A DNA stretch of 64,000 nucleotides, from contig CM067086.1 of the NCBI GenBank assembly GCA_034008185.1, forward strand, positions 14,923,007 through 14,987,006, written 5' to 3'. Shown piece by piece: positions 10,621-22,584 of the stretch. The first letter of the stretch is position 1. Every line of letters begins with the position of its first letter. This DNA comes from Gorsachius magnificus (taxonomy: Eukaryota; Chordata; Aves; Pelecaniformes; Ardeidae). The notes below the pieces were generated by a model that saw only the letters and a list, made by a program, of their open reading frames with translations, searched no databases and was not told the DNA's origin. Made by a program: the position numbers and the translations under genes.

Positions 10621-13600
10621 GATCACATGGGCGCTTTGGGGGACCTCCGATACCTTTTGATATGTCGTGTCCCCCCCCCTCCCAAATTATGCAGAGACAG
10701 CGATTTATTAAAGAGTTATCGCGGGTCGGTTGGGGTTTGGGGATTTTTTTTTTTTCCCTGAGTGTTTGTGTGCAAATGAAGTATCTTGTTATTTTGCTAA
10801 AGAAGAGGGAGGCTTTAATGATGGGAGATCTTTCCGCTCATTGCCCTTTCAAATACAATTGTAGATCGAACTCAGCCTTGTCACGTTGAGGAAAAGTGAA
10901 TTTCTAACATCCAGGACGTGCCTGTCGACTTTCAGCGAATTGCATCCAATCACCCCCAGGGAATTCAGCTAATGTCTCAGTCTAAACCGGGATGAGGGGA
11001 GAAAAACAAATCAAACATTGTCCGGAGTCACGCTTATTATGAAAATGTTTTAAGGGATAGAGAAGGGAAATAATTCAAGACAGCCCAGAATGAAGTTTTA
11101 GACAAATTACTAGCATTAGGAGTCCTCGAGAAAAAAAGAAATAGAGACAGAAAGCCCAGCTACAAAGTTAAGGTATAAAGAAATGATTTATAGCTATACG
11201 TTTCTTTTTTAAGCAAGAAGTATTTTTTTTTTTAAATCTCGAATATTTGTTTTCCTTTGGATGAAAAAACAAGATTACGGCATTGAAAATAAAAGTCTTA
11301 TTATACAGCCGGCTACAGCGGGGCTCTTCACGAGGGGAAACGCTACCTTCCTGCTAAATTTCTGTCTGTAGGACGCTTCGCTTCACAGAAGTTTCTCGCA
11401 GCATCTTAAAGTAAACCCCACAAACACACGCTCGCGCGCACTAATCCCGCTTCTTACAACCAGTTTGCAGCTCGCCGGGGCTCACGAACCGGGGTGCCCG
11501 GTGCCAGCCGGCTCAGCCCGCTCCCCGCCGGTGCTGGTGGGGGGGCTGGGTGCCACCATTTACCGGCTTGGAGGGGAGGCTCGCAGGCTGCCGTCCACAC
11601 GGCAGGCGGAAAGCTCTCAGACCTTTAGACGGCAACGCACGAAAAGCCATTTCAAGCAAAACTCAGGTGTTTTTTATTCGAAGAGATGGAGCTATTCGCT
11701 TTCTATCAAACTGCGAGAGGGCTGAACCGACAGGACAAGAGGATAAAAAAAAAGAGAAACAAACAAAAAAAACCCAACCCACAACCAAACAAAACAAGAG
11801 CAAAAATTGCATTTCTGTACCAAGGTTTAAACGCAATCCTGGGGACAAAAGAGAAATGTGAGACAAGCAAAGAAACGTGTGGGGGAAATAAAAAGAAAGT
11901 ATTTAAAAACACATACCTTGGACAAGGGCAAAATATCCCAGCTAAAATGCTAGCGTCTTTCCTTGAAAGCCAAACCCACGTTTCTATCGCAATATTTTTC
12001 CTGTTCTAGAGAGTTTCCTTTGGTTTTTACCGTTTATTGTAGCTAGTCTTGGACCCTGCAGCCTGTGCAATGCCACAGTAAACAAATTGTTCTGATGTGC
12101 TTATTATTATTGCTCAAGTTCTGCTTGGATAGAGAATTAAAGCTCATTATTACAGTGTGTGTTGAGAATTGCTCAATCTATGTGAACACGGGGGTTTGGG
12201 GCATCCTCGGGAAAAAAAAAAAAAAACAACCACACAACTTCGTATCGTGGTGTAAATCAAATATGTATAATGCTTATAAATTTGCAACACGTCGCCGTGC
12301 CCTTGCTCCTGCCCCTGCCCGGCGCGGCGGCGCCCGCACCGAGCCCGGTTCCACTCCGCGCCCGCGGGTCTCCGCGCTGCGCCGCGGAACCGTCTCCATC
12401 CTCCGCGGCCCAGGTGAAGGCTGCGGACCCGACGGTGGCAGAAGGGAAAAAATAAATAAATAAAAATGGACACACACACACACACACACACGGGGGGGGG
12501 GGGGGGCGGCTTTTTCCCGCTGTTTCCCCGGCACCACTGCCCGCATGAGCCCCCCTCCTCCGGCGGGTTGCGGGCTCTCCGGGCGCTGCCCGCACCGGGC
12601 ACCCCGCGGTCCGAGACGGGCCTGTCCCGGGGCGTCCCCGCCGCGGAGCGTCCCGAGCCGGCGGCCGGCGGGGAGAGGCGGCCCGGCCCGGCCCCGCCGC
12701 CCCCGGGGTCCCGCCTGCCTCCGAGAGCGGCGCTTGGCAGCTTCCCCCCTCCCCCCTTTATTTTTTTTTTAAGAAGGCGGCCGGCCCGGCCCCCCGCCTC
12801 GCTTCCCCCTCTCTCTCTCTTTTTTTTTTTTTTTTTTTTTTTTTAGGAGATAAAAAGGCAAACAGAGAGCGCTCTGGCGCTGGCGAGGGGCTGTTTGCCT
12901 GCCTCCGCCGAGGCCTGGCCAAGCAGACTTGGCTTCACGCCTGAGCAGTTTCTGGAGAGCGGCGCGCTGGAGAGCAGGGGAGGCAGCACCTGGCCCTGCT
13001 GCAGGAGCCATCTCCTTTTATTGACAGCCAGATAAGCAGGCGGGAGCCGTGGTGTTTCCAACGCATCCCTGGAGGACCCTGCCGGGTTGCAGGGAGCCGC
13101 GAGTCCCTTAATGGCAGCGGCTCCAAACGCACCGCGAAACCCCTTCCTGGCAGCGCCGGCGGGCCCCCGCCGCCGGGGCCGCCCCCCCGGGGCCGTCGCT
13201 ACCTGCCAACGCGCGGGACTCGGGCGGCCCGGCCGTCGTAGGAGAAGGGGGCACCCGGGATTCCGGCCCGGCCCCCCGCCCTGGTGGTAGCCGCCGGACC
13301 CCAGCCCCGCAGAGCCGGAGCAGCGTCCGGGGCCGGGGGAGCAGCCCCGCGGCACCCCCGTACCCCGCAAAGCCCCCCCCTTTCCTCCACCCGTCAAAGC
13401 CTCCACCTAATGCATCCGGCAGCCCCCGCCTCATCCCAGGCAGGCGGCCGGTTCATGAAACATTTAAGCGCAGTTCAATAAAACTATCGGCGGGGGCGGG
13501 GGGGGCCTCTTTGCTGATAAATTATTTACCCTGACAAGTGTGTGCAAATAGCGGCCTCGCTCCCTCCCTCTCTAATGGGAGAAGGTGCGGGTGGGGAGAG

Positions 13601-14099
13601 CGGGGAGCCCGGGCGGCACCCGCGGCCCCGGGTGGCCCACAGCGGCTGTCACGGCGCAGGCAGGCTGCCGGGGCGGCCCACGCGTGTCCCGGGCTCCCCG
13701 TGGCCTGCGCCCTCCGTCTCGCAGGGCCCAGCACCCCGCTCCCCCAGGAGAGCTGCGGGCTGGCTGGGGCGGCCACGGCGTTTCCGAGGAGCCGCAGGGC
13801 TGGGCCGAGTTGTGGGGGTTCCTTTTTACCCGCGCACACGAGTGTCCCCCCTCGGAGGGCGTTTCACAGGGGAAGAAGCCAAACCCCAGCCTAAACCTTG
13901 GCCGGGGGCGGGCAGCGCTGCGGCTGGGGCGAGCCGTCGGGCCGCAGCCCCCGTTCGGCGGCAGCCAGCGGGAGGAGGCGGCAGCCCCTGCTGCTGCCCC
14001 GCGGTAGCCGGGCCGGGCCGTGCCCGCCGTCGGGGCGGGCGGTGTCCGGGCTCGCGTCGTCCGCGCTCGTGTCGCCTAAAATGTCTCATCCGGGGCGGC
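10621..14099. other. Upstream flank of P0, no gene
   Basis: AT-rich sequence to about 12.28 kb is followed by CpG-rich DNA. It contains a (CA)n/G-run composite at 12471-12506 and poly-T at 12821-12844. The segment 10780-11120 looks like possible conserved regulatory DNA. No coding exon is supported. Confidence 0.55.
12471..12506 (+). repeat. (CA)n followed by G15
   Basis: A CA dinucleotide run directly abuts a run of G (12492-12506). Confidence 0.9.
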
Positions 14100-14156
14100 C
14101 CAGCCAATGGGGGAGGCGCTGGCGTGGATATTAAGGGAAAGTTAGTGCAAAGGCGC
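14100..14156 (+). promoter_or_regulatory. PAX6: PAX6 P0 promoter core
   Basis: A CCAAT box sits at 14104-14108 and a TATA-like TATTAAG at 14129-14135, inside a CpG island. The sequence 25-30 bp downstream resembles, from memory, the start of human PAX6 exon 0 (C/T-rich run then CTTTAAA). The distance to P1, about 6.4 kb, matches the mammalian P0-P1 spacing. The start site itself is inferred. In other vertebrates P0 drives mainly lens, cornea and pancreas expression. Confidence 0.65.
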
Positions 14157-14281
14157 ACCCCTCTTTTGCTGTCTTGACTTTAAAGGTGGGGTTCTTGCGT
14201 GGAAATTGGCGACCGGAGCCGCCAGGTACCTCCTCCCGGCCGCGGGACCGCCGCGCCCGGGCCCTCCGCGCCCGCTGACAG
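14156..14281 (+). other. PAX6: PAX6 non-coding exon 0 (P0 first exon; 5' end approximate)
   Basis: The segment starts about 25 bp after the TATTAAG box and ends at a good splice donor, CTGACAG followed by gtaacg at 14282. The human exon 0 ends similarly, CCCAG followed by gtaac, as I recall it. It is untranslated and probably splices to exon 2 at 20852. The 5' boundary is an estimate; the 3' boundary is read from the donor. Confidence 0.6.
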
Positions 14282-17200
14282 GTAACGTCCCCGCACGCCC
14301 CCCGCACCCCGGCCGCTCGCCCCGACGCGGGGCCGCTCCCTGCCGAAGGGGCGGGGGGAGAGGGGGAGGGAAGACGGGCACCCCGACCCCGGGTAGCCGG
14401 GCACCCCCACGCCGCGGGGGGAAGGCGAGGGGAGCAGGCTGGAGCCCCGCACAACAGGTGGGGGCGGGAGAGGGGGGAGCGGCTCCGGCCGCTGCCCACC
14501 CGTCGGAGGGCCGCCCCGGGGCGGAGGGGGAGGCCGGCGGTGCAAGCCGTTTCCCAAACTTCCCTCCGCGCGGGGGGCGCAGCCCCCTCCCCTCCCCGGC
14601 TCGGGGCGGGGGCAGCTGCCAGTTACCGCGCCCGTCGAGGGGCCCCGCCCGCGCCCCCCGGCCCCGGGGCAGCCGGCTGCCGGCTCGGGCCCCAGCCGCC
14701 CGGGCCGGGAGCGGGTCACGGAGGGTCCGGCGCGGCGGGCCCGCACGCCCCTGCGGAGGGGCGCGGGCGGGCGGGCGGCGGGGCTGCGGGGCGGGAGGCG
14801 GGCTGCCGTCGGGGGCTGTGTCCCAGCCGCCCTTCCCCGGGCAACGCCGAGGGCTCGCCGGTCGCCGCGGAGGCTCGGTCGCCCTGCTCGGGCTGGAGAA
14901 GGTCCGGTCGCCGAGTAGCGACCGCCGCTTACCCCCCCAGACTGGGGCTTTGCTCCCCAGCCCTGGGTGCCTCTGCTGAATCAGGGCGTCAGTGGGGGAG
15001 AAAGAGGACCCCAAGAAGGTCGCTCTTCCTCCGAAATAACACGAAACAAAATAATGGCGTAAAACCTAAAACACCGCTTACCTGTCCGCGAGCAGCTCCA
15101 AATATTCCTTATGGTGCGTTAGCGGGAACGCTCCCTGTGTATAACGTACCGGTAAATGGACATTCTCCTTCAGTAATAAATCAAACACCATCTATCTCAG
15201 ATCCTCCTCCCTAATTAGAGATGTTTATTGGAGATGGTGTTTATCCAGCTGTCATGCCGAGAAAAAGCTGTGACATAATTACCTCTGACCAGATAGTCTT
15301 TTATATGCATATCTCGCTGACATATAAAGCAATCGGTTTGCATTAAAAATGACAAGATCAAATGTTGATTTTAGCCGATATAATAATATTTCTGGTCCTT
15401 AAATTAATCGAAATTCAACTTTCCAGCTCTCTAAATTATCAATCTTGCGATTTCAACGTGTTTTTTTTTTTTTAATTAAATGAGCGGCTCCACCAAAAGG
15501 ATGGGCAGAGGGGAACGCACCCTGCAAACTTGCCGCGATAAATCAAAGACGCCAGCTAAAAGAGAAAGAGCCCTCGACCCCTCCGCCCCATAACGCAGTT
15601 GACGTGAATCCGCGGAGTTGCTCCATCGCTTCCTCGTAGTTTGCCAAATTTAGGTTTCGCTGCTAATTCGGGAGGCCGGGTGAGCCTGGGGTGGGGGAGA
15701 AGCGAGAGCGGGACCCCCCTTAACCCCCGTAATTTTTAAGCCCGGCACCCCGGCGGGGCCGGCGCGGTGCGATGCGGGTTCGCCTGGTTTCGTGGCATTG
15801 GCAGCGCCCGCGGACCCCTCTGCGTGGGGCTGCGAGCGAGCCCTGAGGAGCGCCGAAGGACTCTGTAATTGAAAATATATTTTGGGCAAAGGCTGGTTTT
15901 ACAAATATCACGGGTCTAGGCTTTTGATCCTTTCTGCTGCCTGTGTTCTCCAGTTGCTAATAAAACTCGCATTGAGCTCCTTAGTGGCTTGATTAACAGG
16001 CAGATTAACTGTTACTGGGGTTTTGAACAGCTTGTCCCAATCAATAGCATTTAAAAAGCCCGTCAGGATGCGCTAAGCTTCCCCCCCCCCCCCCCTTCTT
16101 TTCTGAAGGCTTTTCGAGCGGGTCCGGTTGCATGACACTTTTCCCATCCATATAATCAAAGGCTTTCCCGTACAGAAAGATGTATATTCGTCTTCCAGTT
16201 TCAGAGAGACTTCGGCAGGGTCCAGAAAGCCTTTTTCTTTTTTTTTTTCTTTCTTTTTTTTTTTTTATCCTGCCACACAAAGCCGTGCCTTATGCAAAAG
16301 GCCAACATAAAAGAGGTTAAATCGATTTCAAACTTTTTGCAGATTGTTTATAAGCTAGAAAAGCTCCACTTAACTCAGTGTCCTGTGCATTATAGGTTTC
16401 AAACACTGTCTCTACATATACAAATAGGCATTAAGTGTCCTGAAGGCAAAAGCATTGTAGTCTAAGACGTCAGGATTTGTGTATCTCTTCAGTCTTAGAC
16501 CGAACTGGACAAGAGGACTTTAAGCATTTTTCTGGGTATTAAAAAAGGTAGTTTGCAGCCCAGATATTAATACAACGAGACGATACCGGAGTGTCTAACT
16601 CAGCACTTTCTGCTTTCAACACCTAACAAAATACGAGAGGGAAGCAAACGCTTGTGCTTTACACAGATCGATACCCAGGCACGAGATAATGTTAAAAAGT
16701 GAAAATTATTTTAATTCGGAAAAACAAGCAAAAAAAAAATCCTTGCCATATATAATAGTTACTTACCTTTTTTTAAAAAAAACCAAACCAACCTATTTTA
16801 TTACGCCCATTTTTTTTCTTTTTTTTTTTTGAATAGTTAAAAAAGGAGGGCGGGTGGGAGAGGAAAAAACAGATGCAGAAAAATGCTAGTTACAATAATC
16901 CTGTGCGGATTTTAAAGCAGAAATCTCCAAAGGGTGTCTAAGTCCGTGCCGAGAGCCCCGGCCGGGCCCGCGGGGTCCCACGGCGGCGGGGTCCCACGGC
17001 GCACCTCGGGCGGGCGCGGTGCTGCCGGCGCAGCCTTCACCCGTGGAAAAGGGGGGCGGTCTGCGCTGGCAGGAGGGCAGGGCTTTTGGCAAAGGGTAAC
17101 GCCAAGCGCCTCGCAGCGCTGCTGCTCCTCTCGGCTAATTAAAGAGGCGAGCGGAGCATTTTTGAGAGTCGAAAAATCACTTTCCTAAACAAACAAACAA

Positions 17201-20200
17201 AAAATAAAATAAAAGGAAGAAGAAAAAATAGAAGGAAAAGGAAAAACAGGCCGGGCGGGCGGGGAGGGCGGCAGCCTTCTCGGAAGGGTGAGCGGCGGCT
17301 GGAAAGCTGCTAGGTGGAAAAGGGAAAAAGCAAAGCCAGCATTTCCTTTGGAGGCATCCAGGCACGGCGGTCCCGGCAAGTCCTGTGTCCCCCGGCTGGG
17401 CACCGCGACGGGGAACGCTGGGCCTGGGGGCGAGGGGGCGTCGGGGCGGGCCCGGCGGGGCGCCCGGGGGGGGGGGGGGGGGGGGGAGCCGGGCCGGACC
17501 CCGCGGGGCTCCGCGCCGGGACAGACCTGGCTCCGCGGGACGCGACGGGGCGGGCGGCCCCGCACCGCTCCGCGCGCTCCCACGCGCGCCCCCAGACACG
17601 CGCGGGCCCCGTCGGCCCGCCCCGCCGCGGGGCCCGCCCGCCGGCCCCCCCGCCCCCCCCGCCGTGACGTCACCGGCTTCACCCCGCCCCCCCCCCCCCC
17701 GCCCCGGTATTTTTTTGGGGGGGGGGCGGCGTGAAAAGTTTTTTTGGGGGGAGGGAACACAAAGCCCGCTGCGCCCGAGGGGAAAATAGCAACAAGATTA
17801 CGGCTGCTTTATTCTGGCGAGGAGGCGTAAGAAGGTGCTAATCCAAGGGATGGCTAATTGAGAGCTTGTAAAAATGATATTTGCCTGCGATTTCGGACAA
17901 AGTGGTTTCTCTCTTTTGGCCCTTTAACGCCCCGTGGACGAGAGTAAAAAAAAAAAAAAAAAAAAAAAATCGCTCCTTCGCTAGAGAGTGCAGCAAGAAA
18001 AAAACAAAAAGCAAGAGGGGGAAAAAAAACCCAAAGCAAAGCCCACGGACACGACTGACTTCACTCCAGAAAAAGGACCAGCTCCCAGCTTTTAAACTCC
18101 CTTTGGAGCCTCCGAGATTGGTGCGAGCCAGCTTACAGACTGCAGCCCCTTTCTCTCGCCTGCAGGATGCGTGCGGCGGGACGCCCGGCCTCGGCCGCCG
18201 GCAACTAGGAGGGCAGCGGGGCTCCTGCGCGGGACGGCTCCCCGGGACTCGCCCTGGAGGGGAGACGAGCGGGACATCGGTTCGTACATTATTTGGGCCC
18301 TGGTTTCGGTTCCTTTTCGTCGCTCCGAACGATGTCCCCCGGCGCCCCTGACACGATGTTTGGCCACGGGCAGGTTAACTGGGTGGCAGCCGGTGCTCTG
18401 GAAAGTTTTGGGGAGGAGGAGGTGAGGCGAGCGCGGGGAGCAGGGGGCTGCCGGGGAGGGGGAGTCCTGCCCGAGCCCCTGGTTTTGGCAGAGCCCCCCT
18501 TGGAGTGCCCCCCAGCCCCACGGCCGGGCTCCCCCACTCCTGCCCTGCCTTACCTCGGGGGAGATCCCATCACAACCAAACGCTCCCGTATGTCCGTCGC
18601 GATGTCCGGCTCCGTTTCTATAAATATGCATCACTCGGGGCGGGGGGCGGTGGAGGGAACCCCAAACCCGCCGGTTGATTTAGGCCTGGACACGGCGGCA
18701 AGAGCCGAGCTTGGCCCGGGGGAGAGGCCCCGGCCCCTCGCCGCTGCAGGTGGGGCCGGGCCGGGGCCGCAGCCCCGCTCGGGCCGGGTCCCGGGGCAGG
18801 AGCGCCGGCGGCTTTCCCTTCCCTTCCGTTCCCTTTCCTTCCCCGCAGGAAAGGCTTTGCTCGGCCCGGTCCCGGCTTCGAGGGCGGGCGAGGCTGCCCG
18901 CCCCGGCCCCTGCCTCCCGGGCCTCCCCGCCGGGCGCGGAGCGGGGGTGGCCGCCGCGCACCCGGGCGTCGGGGGAAGGGAAGCAGGCGGCGCAGGGGAA
19001 GGCAGCAGTCTCTTAAGAGCCCATTTTGTGCTATTAGGGAGCTGTGGCAGCTTCTCGGCGGGACCGGGGATGACAGTGCATGACGGCCGGGCAGCCCATT
19101 ATCCCGCTCCCATTGAGGCGCCCTTTCACTCACATGCAAACTCCTTGGCAGAGTCGTTTGTCTCCTCATTGTACTTTATTTAAGAATGCAATGGTTGTCA
19201 GGGCTCTTATTCAATTTCAAGATACTTTATTGATGAGCTTTGACTTTTAGCACTTTTCACATGTCAAGAGAAGTCAAGTGTATGCGGCTACGACTTCATT
19301 TTATGCTTTGCGCGTTCATACTCTCCACTTTCCGCGGTGGCTCTTGGAATTTCTTTTTCCTGTCCCTTCTCCTTCTTCCCTTTCTTTCCCCCAAGCCTTT
19401 TTTTTTTTTTTTTCCCCACTGTGCAGACCCCCCTCCCCCCTGGACCACTCGCCATAACCGATTGGGACACCCTGAGCTCGGACTGGTGCTCCCAGTGTAA
19501 CCTTAAATGCATGCGCTGAGGGGTTGCTTTAGAGTTTACTGAGGTGTGTCTTAATAGTCCGGCATTCAACAAATGTACTTGTGGTGTGTGGTCAGAGCAG
19601 CAAAGTCATTTACTTACTTTCCCCCTCGAGTTTCTGGCAGCCAGTGAAGGGGTTCCCTTTGCAAAAGGCGGGGGGGGGCGGGGGAGGGAGGGGGGGGAAG
19701 CCCCTTCAGCGGCCGGGCACAAAGCGGCGGCACTGCCCAGCGCCCGGCCGCTGCCCGCCCCCACCGCAGCCTGCGGGCCACCCCCCGCCCAGCTCCTCCG
19801 TGATGTCTTAAAAAAAAAAAAAAAAAAAAAGAAAAAGCAAAGAAAAAAAAAAAGAGAGGAAAAATAAAAGAAAGAAAAAACTCTGCCCGGCAGCCCTTAG
19901 TCAACAAATGGCACGTGGGAGAAGTTTGTGAGTGTTTGGTAAAGGACTCTTCAGGGCCTTTCACAAGAGCCCTCAATACACAAAGTAAATGGTGTATTTG
20001 CTCTGCTCTTTCCCGGCCGGGCAGAGCCTCCCGCTCCCCGGCGCTGGGAGCGGGGAAGGGCGGGCTGGGGGGGAGCTGCCGGCCTCGGGGAGCTCCGGGC
20101 GATTCACCGCTGACAAAGCGCCTGTCTCCCAAATATTTATGTCTTTACCATTTGAATGTTATTTTCCCCTTATCTCCATTGTCGGACGGGAGCGAACTGT

Positions 20201-20429
20201 TTAAATGCAAATTGACCTTTCCCCCCCCCCCCACCGCCGCCACCCCCGGCCCCTTCCCCCAAACCGCGCCGGTCCTCGGGGTGGGCGGGGGCGGAGGGGG
20301 GGGGGCCCGGCCGGGAGGCGGCGGGCGCGGGGCCGGCGGAGCCCGGGGCCGGGCCGGGCCGGGCGGCGGGCGCGGAGCCGGAGCGGGGGAGCGGGGAGCC
20401 GGGCCCAGCGCATTCATATTCAAACGCCC
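14282..20429 (+). other. PAX6: PAX6 P0-P1 interval (intron of P0 transcripts)
   Basis: The interval alternates CpG-rich blocks (14.3-14.9, 16.95-17.78, 18.15-19.0, 19.7-20.4 kb) with AT-rich, motif-dense segments (15.08-15.48, 15.86-16.06, 16.30-16.72 and 19.02-19.35 kb) that may be conserved regulatory DNA. The 15.08-15.48 block includes an 11-bp inverted repeat (AAACACCATCT 15183-15193, AGATGGTGTTT 15232-15242). Homopolymers include G21 (17466-17486) and A24 (17946-17969). No coding exon is seen; long ORFs are GC artefacts. Confidence 0.6.
17466..17486 (+). repeat. G21 homopolymer
   Basis: Uninterrupted run of 21 G in a CpG-rich block. Confidence 0.9.
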
Positions 20430-20530
20430 GGGCCAATGGAGCCCCGGCGGGCGGCGGGCGGCCAATGGGCGGCGGGGAGGCGCTGGCGTTGCTTTGCATA
20501 AAGCAATATTTTGTGTGGGAGCGAGGGGCG
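20430..20530 (+). promoter_or_regulatory. PAX6: PAX6 P1 promoter core
   Basis: Two CCAAT boxes (20433-20437 and 20462-20466) are followed by a CATAAAG TATA-like element at 20498-20504 and an octamer-like ATTTGCAT at about 20531. The region closely matches my recollection of the human P1 region, including CAATATTTTGTGTG next to the TATA-like site. P1 is the main neural promoter in other vertebrates. The segment GGGGAGGCGCTGGCGT at 20474-20489 also occurs in P0. Confidence 0.7.
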
Positions 20531-20534
20531 CATT

Positions 20535-20745
20535 TGCATGTTGGGAGTGATTAGTGGGTTTGAAAAGCCAGCCCCGGCTCGGCCGCATTTCCCGCTCTGG
20601 TTCAGGCGCAGGGAGGAAGTGTTTTGCTGGCAGATGATGACAGAGGTCAGGCTTCGCTAATGGGCCAGTGAAGAGCAGTGGAGGCGAGGCAGGGACCGAG
20701 GCGCACACGGCATTAACACACTTGAACCGTCACCAATCAGCATAG
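20535..20745 (+). other. PAX6: PAX6 non-coding exon 1 (P1 first exon; 5' end approximate)
   Basis: The sequence follows human exon 1 nearly base for base as I recall it: GTGATTAGTGGGTTTGAAAA, then GAAGTGTTTTGCTGG, ATGATGACAGAGGTCAGG and CACCAATCAGCATAG. The donor is CAGCATAG followed by gtgtgc at 20746. It is untranslated. The start site is inferred from distance to the CATAAAG element. Confidence 0.75.
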
Positions 20746-20851
20746 GTGTGCTCTTGCCTCTCGCTCCCCACTTCGCTCAACGCACCTCTTCGCCCTCGCT
20801 CTCCCAGGCACTGACAGCCCATTTCATTGTCAATCTCTGTCTCCTTCCCAG
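20746..20851 (+). other. PAX6: PAX6 intron 1 (106 bp)
   Basis: A short intron from gtgtgc at 20746 to the acceptor ctccttcccag ending at 20851. A recognisable segment at 20817-20851 (ATTTCATTGTCAATCTCTG and the pyrimidine tract) matches the human intron end from memory. Confidence 0.75.
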
Positions 20852-21034
20852 GAATTCAAGATCACACAGCCCGCAGCTTCAGCGGAGAAAAAAAAAAAAA
20901 ACCAAAACAAAACCAAAAACAAAAAAACCAAACTATTTTGCTGGCAACTCTTTTTAAAGCACCATCATTTCCAATCAGGGCGCTCTTAAACTATTGACAG
21001 GAGCTTTGACAACAAGACAGGATGCCTCATAAAG
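20852..21034 (+). other. PAX6: PAX6 non-coding exon 2
   Basis: The exon runs from the acceptor at 20851 to the donor ATAAAG/gtgagt at 21035. It is 183 bp, close to the human length of about 188. It is A-rich (20887-20936) and ends with ATGCCTCATAAAG, as human exon 2 does. That ATG at 21022 opens a short upstream ORF continued in exon 3. Confidence 0.85.
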
Positions 21035-21110
21035 GTGAGTCTGCTCATTTCTTCTCCCAACTTCTCCCTCCTTGCATTTTAATATTTAGGCAGGGCTCTC
21101 GCTCTCCCCT

Positions 21111-21115
21111 CCTCT

Positions 21116-21147
<32 letters not shown>
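21111..21147 (+). repeat. (CT)n microsatellite in intron 2
   Basis: A CT dinucleotide run interrupted by one CC step. Confidence 0.9.
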
Positions 21148-21383
21148 ATATTCCCATTTGCATTCCGGAGAGCTTCCCAGGGAACTTTCCAGCCCAGGAG
21201 CTCACAAACTTTCTGCCTTTCACATAAGCCCCTGTCCTCTGGAAAAGCTAAAGCATCTGACTCGGAAACCAATGCCAACACGAGCAGCTGTAATTCCCAC
21301 GCAGTCTTTGCTGGGCAGGGAAACCACGAGCGACGGTGTCTGTCTTGCCGATGCTACCGGTACCCCAGCCCGGAGAGGCGGCC

Positions 21384-21453
21384 GGGCCGGAGCCCGGGTC
21401 GGGATGGGGCCGTGCCTGCCGACCCGGCCCCATCCCGATCCCGGCTCCGGCCC
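21384..21453. repeat. 29-bp inverted repeat with 12-nt loop in intron 2
   Basis: Arms 21384-21412 and 21425-21453 are complementary at 27 of 29 positions, separated by TGCCTGCCGACC. The stem is very GC-rich. Confidence 0.85.
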
Positions 21454-22550
21454 CACGCCACGCCGCGTGGGAGGGAGGGAAGCGGCGCTTCGTTGCCCCC
21501 GGGGCCGGCCCCGTCCTCGGCTTCAGCTTTGTGTTCCCGCGGTCTCGGTTTAGGGAAGGGATCACTCGTGATGTGGGGGGAAAAGAGGGAGCGAGCGGCC
21601 GGGGGAGTTGCGGCGGGGGGGGGTGGGGTGGGGAAGAGAGTGGGGTAAAAAAAAAAAAAAAAAAAAAAAAAATCACATCCTAGGCCAAGTCAGCTCCCAG
21701 GCGCGGTACAGGCGGGGAGCTGAGCGGAGCTGAAGGGCTGTCAGCTTTAATCAGCCACCCGGGGATCTTCCCAACTTGTCCCTAGTGCCGGCAACTTTTC
21801 CAGCCCCGGTAGCGGGAGAAGCGCCGGGGGCGCGGAGCTGTCCGCACCGCGGGGCCCGCTGGCCGCCCCCGCACCGCCCCGGCCCTCCTCGGCACCGGGG
21901 CGAGCCGCCGTCCCGGTCCGGGGAATTTTTTTGGTGCCTTTTTAAATCGATATGCTTTAAAGGTACATTTTATTTTCTTTAAAAAAGCCTCCTTAATCTC
22001 GCTTATTTCTGCAAAAGCCACGCACTCGTCCCTTCGATCCTCCCCCTCCGCCCTGCGATCCCCCGACTATAGCAAAGCCTTTTTTTTTTTTTTTAAAGAA
22101 GTTCCAAACTCTTCGCCGTGCAAAAAAAAAAAAAAAAATTGCACGTTGGAAGTGCAACAATAAACTTGATACTTTTTTCCCCTCGCAAGTGCAATTGGAA
22201 AACCAAAATCTGGATTTGAATTTAACCTTGTAACGCTTTGCACGGAGGTGTTACATGGACGCGCAGAGCAGGAATAATTTCTGGAAAGTTTAAAACCAAA
22301 CTTTCTCGAACGATTAAAGTTACCCGGCAGAGGCTGTTTTGGGAAACGACAACAGCGTCCCAGAGAAGAAAAGTGACTGCATCTTCTCCATCTCAGGGAC
22401 ATAAAATAATAAAAGTGGCCCTTGACAATAAATGTTTATAGCTGCTGACCTTTACCAACGCCTAATCGCAAAGCGATTCGTTTTTATCTTTTCCTCATTT
22501 GCTCCGAGAACGCGAAACTTTGCCATCTTAGCGTCTAATTGCGGTTTCAG

Positions 22551-22551
<1 letters not shown>

Positions 22552-22583
<32 letters not shown>
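22552..22583 (+). repeat. G32 homopolymer in intron 2
   Basis: Uninterrupted run of 32 G, able in principle to form quadruplexes; length may be miscalled. Confidence 0.9.

Positions 22584-22584
<1 letters not shown>

Noticed and set aside
14142..15014. 290-codon - strand frame over P0/exon 0
   Set aside because: GC-composition artefact antisense to the recognised PAX6 exon 0; no domain and no splice logic.
18293..19183. 296-codon + strand frame between P0 and P1
   Set aside because: Low-complexity Pro/Gly/Arg product in a CpG island; no homologue recognised.
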